Source: Acidimicrobiia bacterium
GTDB taxonomy: Bacteria > Actinomycetota > Acidimicrobiia > Acidimicrobiales > AC-14
NCBI GenBank assembly: GCA_019244985.1
Contig: JAFASB010000195.1
Span: forward strand, 1-8,263
Reading direction: 5' to 3'
Length of the DNA: 8,263 nucleotides
This document shows positions 5,770 through 8,263 of this stretch, piece after piece. Position 1 is the stretch's first letter. Each line of letters starts with the position of its first letter. Position numbers and translations under genes: made by a program. Under the pieces are notes generated by a model that was not told the DNA's origin, searched no databases, and saw only the letters and a list, made by a program, of their open reading frames with translations.

Positions 5770-6761
5770 GACTCGACCCGCACCCACCGCATGTCGGGAT
5801 AGCGGTCGCCCGCCGCGGCGCCCGGCGGGAGGATCTCGTCCAGCCGTTGAAGGTCCGCCTCGCCGAGTTCGACGTCAGCAGCGGCCACGTTCTCCTCGAG
5901 GTACGTTCGGCGCTTGGTCCCGGGGATCGGGAACACGTCGTCGCCCTGCGCGTGCACCCACGCCAGCGCCAGCTGACCTGCGGTGAGGCCCTTCTCGTCG
6001 GCGAGAGCTCGCACGGCCTCGACGAGCTCCAGGTTCTTGGCGAAGTTCTCGCCCTGAAAGCGCGGCTGATGCTGCCGGAAGTCGTCGTCGTCGAAGTCGT
6101 TGGGGCTCTTGATCTGGCCGGTGAGGAAGCCGCGACCGAGCGGGCTGTAGGCGACGATCCCGATGCCGAGCTCGCGTGCGACCGGCACGACGCCGTCCTC
6201 GAGGTCGCGCGACCACAAGGACCACTCGCTTTGCAGCGCCGAGATGGGGTGGACGGCATGGGCGCGCCGGATGGTCTCGGGCCCCGCCTCGGACAGTCCG
6301 AGGAAACGGACCTTCCCGACCTGCACGAGCTCCGCCATGGCGCCGACGGTCTCCTCGATCGGCACGGTCGTATCGACGCGATGCTGGTAGTAGAGGTCGA
6401 CGTGGTCGAGACCGAGGCGCTGGAGTGAGCCATCGATCGACGACCGCACGTACTCCGGCCTGCCGTTGACGCCTCGCCGGCTCGGATCGTCGGGATCACG
6501 GACGATGCCGAACTTGGTGGCGAGGACGACCTCGTCTCTGCGTCCCTTGATCGCCGAGCCGACGAGCTCCTCGTTGGTGTGCGGTCCGTAGATGTCGGCC
6601 GTGTCGAGGAAGTTCACGCCGAGGTCGAGCGCCCTGTGGATGGTGGCGACCGACTCGTCCCTGTCGCCGACGCCGTAGAACTCGCTCATCCCCATGCAGC
6701 CGAGGCCCTGCACCGACGCCGTGAGGCCCTGCCCGCCGAGGTTTCGAGTCGCAACAGTCAT
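5763..6761 (-). CDS. Aldo/keto reductase, NADPH-dependent
   Basis: The 332-residue protein is a full-length aldo/keto reductase, a cytoplasmic TIM-barrel enzyme that reduces aldehydes and ketones with NADPH. It opens with TRNLGGQGLTASVQGLGCMGMSEFYG, the style of the YakC/AKR13-type branch. The catalytic tetrad is intact: Asp53 and Tyr58 (NFLDTADIYGP), Lys83 (LATKFG) and His127 (YYQHRVD). GKVRFLGLSE, IVAYSPLGRGFLTG and the C-terminal IPGTKRRTYLEEN segment, which binds the cofactor phosphate, are all present. The frame is open upstream, but ATG 6761 is the family start and has a good -10 placed for a leaderless message. A poly-Asp stretch (NDFDDDDF) after the GRGFLTGQIKSP segment is common in relatives. 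The gene is divergent from the TetR regulator across a shared operator and convergent with CopCD, with stop codons overlapping. Detoxification of reactive carbonyls is a reasonable inference; the substrate is unknown. Confidence 0.95.
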   Translation of the reverse strand: MTVATRNLGGQGLTASVQGLGCMGMSEFYGVGDRDESVATIHRALDLGVNFLDTADIYGPHTNEELVGSAIKGRRDEVVLATKFGIVRDPDDPSRRGVNGRPEYVRSSIDGSLQRLGLDHVDLYYQHRVDTTVPIEETVGAMAELVQVGKVRFLGLSEAGPETIRRAHAVHPISALQSEWSLWSRDLEDGVVPVARELGIGIVAYSPLGRGFLTGQIKSPNDFDDDDFRQHQPRFQGENFAKNLELVEAVRALADEKGLTAGQLALAWVHAQGDDVFPIPGTKRRTYLEENVAAADVELGEADLQRLDEILPPGAAAGDRYPDMRWVRVESR

Positions 6762-6766
6762 ATGCC

Positions 6767-6772
6767 ATGATA
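6767..6772 (-). promoter_or_regulatory. Candidate -10 element giving a leaderless aldo/keto reductase message
   Basis: TATCAT on the minus strand matches five of six bases of TATAAT and ends 5 bases before the ATG at 6761. Transcription would start at or within a base or two of the ATG. No Shine-Dalgarno is present upstream of that ATG, which agrees with leaderless translation. The inverted repeat at 6776-6804 lies immediately upstream, over the -35 region, where a bound repressor would block RNA polymerase. Confidence 0.45.
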
Positions 6773-6775
6773 CCG

Positions 6776-6804
6776 TTACGAAACGACTGGCTTTCGTTTC
6801 GTAA
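6776..6804. promoter_or_regulatory. Inverted-repeat operator, probable TetR-family binding site
   Basis: Two perfect 11-base arms, TTACGAAACGA (6776-6786) and TCGTTTCGTAA (6794-6804), flank a 7-base spacer. The size and symmetry are typical of TetR-family operators. It fills the divergent region between the aldo/keto reductase and tetR, and its right arm touches the tetR ribosome binding site. It is therefore placed to repress both directions. That this regulator binds it is inferred from adjacency. Confidence 0.85.
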
Positions 6805-6808
6805 GGAG
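6803..6808 (+). promoter_or_regulatory. Ribosome binding site that decides the tetR start
   Basis: AAGGAG lies 9 bases before the ATG at 6818 and supports that start over the in-frame ATG at 6767, which would place the operator inside the coding region. Its first two bases are also the end of the operator's right arm. Confidence 0.65.
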
Positions 6809-6817
6809 AAGCGAGGC

Positions 6818-7411
6818 ATGGGCCCTTCTGCCGCAACCGAGCACAAGGTCGGGCGACCCCGGAGCGCCGAGGCCGACGAGGCCATCCACGAGGCGACCGC
6901 CGAGCTGCTCGCCGACGACGGCTATGCCGGGCTGACGATGTCCGGTGTCGCCCACCGAGCCGGCGTGTCGACAGCGACGCTGTACCGCCGGTGGAGCTCC
7001 AAGCTGGAGCTCGTGGTCGACGTCCTCGCCGCAGGCGCCGAGGAGTCACCCGTCCCTGACACCGGAACCCTCGAGGGAGACGTCCGGGCGTTGCTGCAGG
7101 GGTTCGTCGAGCGCAGCCGCACGACACAGAGCACGGCAATCATGGCCGGGCTGATCGGCGAGGTCGGCCGCAACCCCGACCTTGCCGAGGCGCTGCGGTC
7201 GACGATCATCGGGCCGCGCCGCTCCGCGCTCAACGAGGTGTTCCACCGGGCACGCGACCGCGGCGAGCTGCGGACCGGTGTCGACATCGGGATTGCCTCC
7301 GACCTCCTCTTCGGCCCGCTGTATCACCGACTGCTGGTCACCGGTGAGCCCGTCACAGCGCGCGTCGCCGACAAGCTCGGTGACCTCGTCCTGGCGGCCA
7401 TCCACGCATGA
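6818..7411 (+). CDS. TetR/AcrR-family transcriptional repressor
   Basis: The 197-residue protein has the standard TetR layout. A basic N-terminal arm (KVGRPRSAEAD, 10-20) leads into the DNA-binding domain, with helix-turn-helix MSGVAHRAGVSTATLYRRW at about 41-59 followed by SSKLELV. The C-terminal ligand-binding domain (about 75-197) has the pattern GTLEGDVRALLQGF, IGPRRSALNEVFHRARDRGELR and LLFGPLYHRLL, as in the TetR_C_11-like group. Start: ATG 6818, preceded by AAGGAG; the in-frame ATG 6767 would add a 17-residue extension unlike the family. Its stop overlaps the start of the efflux gene by 4 bases (ATGA), so the regulator and transporter are translationally coupled. It probably represses its own operon and the divergent aldo/keto reductase through the palindrome at 6776-6804, and is released by an unknown small molecule. 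Confidence 0.95.
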   Translation: MGPSAATEHKVGRPRSAEADEAIHEATAELLADDGYAGLTMSGVAHRAGVSTATLYRRWSSKLELVVDVLAAGAEESPVPDTGTLEGDVRALLQGFVERSRTTQSTAIMAGLIGEVGRNPDLAEALRSTIIGPRRSALNEVFHRARDRGELRTGVDIGIASDLLFGPLYHRLLVTGEPVTARVADKLGDLVLAAIHA

Positions 7412-8263
7412 CCGAGAAGCTCACGCACCGCCAGGTCCAGATCGTCTTCACCGGCCTGATGGCCGGGATGCTCCTCTCGGCCCTCGACCAGACGATCGTC
7501 GCCACCGCATTGCCGACGATCGTCGGGGACCTCGGCGGCCTCCGGCAGCTTTCCTGGGTGGTGACCGCCTACATCCTCACCTCGACGGTGTCGGTCCCTC
7601 TGTGGGGGAAGATCAGCGACCTCGTCGGCCGAAAGCTCATCTTCCAGGCCGCCATCATCCTGTTCCTGCTCGGATCCGTACTGGCCGGCCTCTCCCAGAA
7701 CATGGGCGAGCTCATCGCCTTCCGGGCGCTGCAGGGCATCGGCGGCGGCGGGCTCCTGGCGACCGCCCAGGCGATCATCGGCGACATCGTCTCGCCGCGC
7801 GACCGCGGCAAGTACCAGGGCTATTTGGGCGCGGTCTTCGCCTTCGCCAGCGTGATCGGACCGCTGCTCGGCGGCTTCTTCGTCGACCATCTCTCGTGGC
7901 GCTGGGTCTTCTACATCAACCTGCCCGTCGGTGTCGTTGCCCTCGTCATCACCTCGGCCGTGCTCAACCTGCCGTTCAAGCGCATCGAGCACCGCATCGA
8001 CTACTGGGGCGCGGCGCTCGTCATGTTGGCGGCCAGCTCCCTGATCCTGGCCACCGTCTGGGGCGGCGACCAGTACCCCTGGGGCTCGCCGCAGATCATC
8101 GGCCTGGGCGTGGTCGGTGCCGTCGCGCTCGTCGCCTTCCTCGCCGTCGAAGGACGGGTCGAAGAGCCGTTGATCCCTCTGCGACTGTGGCGCAACCCGG
8201 TGTTCAGCGTGGCGACGGGCCTCGAGTTCCTCGTCGGCCTCGCCATGTTCGGCTCCATCGTGT
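7408..8263 (+). CDS. DHA2-family (14-helix, EmrB/QacA type) MFS drug efflux transporter, 3' part missing
   Basis: An ATG at 7408 opens a frame that stays open for 285 codons to the right edge; the family is usually about 480-550 residues, so roughly the N-terminal half is present. Diagnostic motifs: LDQTIVATALPTIVGDLGG at 26-44 (helix 1 motif of DHA2 transporters), motif A GKISDLVGRK at 67-76, motif B RALQGIGGGG at 106-115, and antiporter motif C around 141-156 (GAVFAFASVIGPLLGG), followed by WRWVFYINLP (164-173). Motif C marks proton-coupled antiport, so this is an exporter in the cytoplasmic membrane. Eight helices can be traced before the edge, and the VEGRVEEPLIPLRLWRNPVF loop is typical of the 14-helix subgroup. 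It overlaps tetR by 4 bases and should be derepressed with it. The exported compound cannot be deduced. Confidence 0.95.
   Translation, partial: MTEKLTHRQVQIVFTGLMAGMLLSALDQTIVATALPTIVGDLGGLRQLSWVVTAYILTSTVSVPLWGKISDLVGRKLIFQAAIILFLLGSVLAGLSQNMGELIAFRALQGIGGGGLLATAQAIIGDIVSPRDRGKYQGYLGAVFAFASVIGPLLGGFFVDHLSWRWVFYINLPVGVVALVITSAVLNLPFKRIEHRIDYWGAALVMLAASSLILATVWGGDQYPWGSPQIIGLGVVGAVALVAFLAVEGRVEEPLIPLRLWRNPVFSVATGLEFLVGLAMFGSIV

Noticed and set aside
6080..6101. GTC/TCG-rich microrepeat
   Set aside because: It encodes the short Asp run in the aldo/keto reductase, which is common in relatives; no sign of an unstable or regulatory repeat.
4098..6428. Very long plus-strand frame (776 codons) crossing the end of the CopCD gene into the reductase gene
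   Set aside because: It is an Arg/Pro/Ala-rich low-complexity translation, overlaps CopCD out of frame and runs antisense to the aldo/keto reductase. High GC content keeps such shadow frames open.
6767..6817. Upstream start for tetR
   Set aside because: It would put the operator inside the coding sequence and add a tail unlike the family, whereas ATG 6818 has AAGGAG at the right distance.
6762..7139. N-terminal extension of the aldo/keto reductase frame
   Set aside because: The extension is antisense to tetR, Arg-rich and lies ahead of the normal family N terminus at 6761.
8001..8258. Minus-strand frame opposite the efflux gene
   Set aside because: It is antisense to unmistakable transporter sequence and has no recognisable pattern.
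1..8263. CRISPR arrays, insertion sequences, tRNA, rRNA, riboswitches and toxin-antitoxin genes
   Set aside because: No spaced direct repeats, terminal inverted repeats, transposase motifs, RNA-gene cores or small paired genes were seen; the gene-free gaps are all under 65 bases.

Overview
This is high-GC DNA with dense gene packing, frequent 1- to 4-base gene overlaps, GTG starts, and protein families typical of Actinobacteria (luciferase-like flavin oxidoreductases, TetR/DHA2 pairs, CopC-CopD fusions, a Thr/Pro-linker peptidoglycan-binding protein). An Acidimicrobiia-like actinobacterium is my inference; no rRNA or other taxonomic marker is present. I see no mobile element, CRISPR array, tRNA or rRNA. 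No gene-free stretch exceeds 64 bases, so the window looks like ordinary, well-packed chromosome.

Layout. (1) Bases 1-318, minus strand: the N-terminal part of an exported or membrane-anchored protein whose Thr/Pro-rich linker leads into a peptidoglycan-binding domain cut off by the window edge. (2) 383-2370, plus strand: a translationally coupled pair, a luciferase-like flavin-dependent monooxygenase and an alpha/beta hydrolase, probably consecutive steps in breakdown or modification of an unidentified organic substrate. (3) 2394-5766, plus strand: a three-gene envelope cassette that looks copper-related. It encodes an uncharacterised four-helix, histidine-bearing membrane protein, a secreted and C-terminally anchored YtkA/FixH-like protein whose predicted mature form begins with His, and a large CopC-CopD protein with two further YtkA-like domains at its C terminus. 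The gaps from 383 to 5766 are so short (overlap, 23, 27 and 4 bases) that all five genes could share one transcript. (4) 5763-6761, minus strand: an aldo/keto reductase convergent with the CopCD gene; the two stop codons overlap inside one palindrome. (5) 6818-8263, plus strand: a TetR-family regulator followed, with a 4-base overlap, by a DHA2 (14-helix) drug-efflux transporter that runs off the right edge.

How it works together. The 56-base region between the aldo/keto reductase and tetR holds a perfect 11-base inverted repeat with a 7-base spacer, almost certainly the TetR operator. It is placed to control the reductase on one side and the tetR-efflux operon on the other, which suggests a detoxification module that reduces a reactive carbonyl compound and exports a toxic compound, derepressed by an unknown ligand. 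The copper cassette probably manages copper at or across the cytoplasmic membrane; the histidine pattern of its two exported proteins and the unknown four-helix protein are the least explained biology here.
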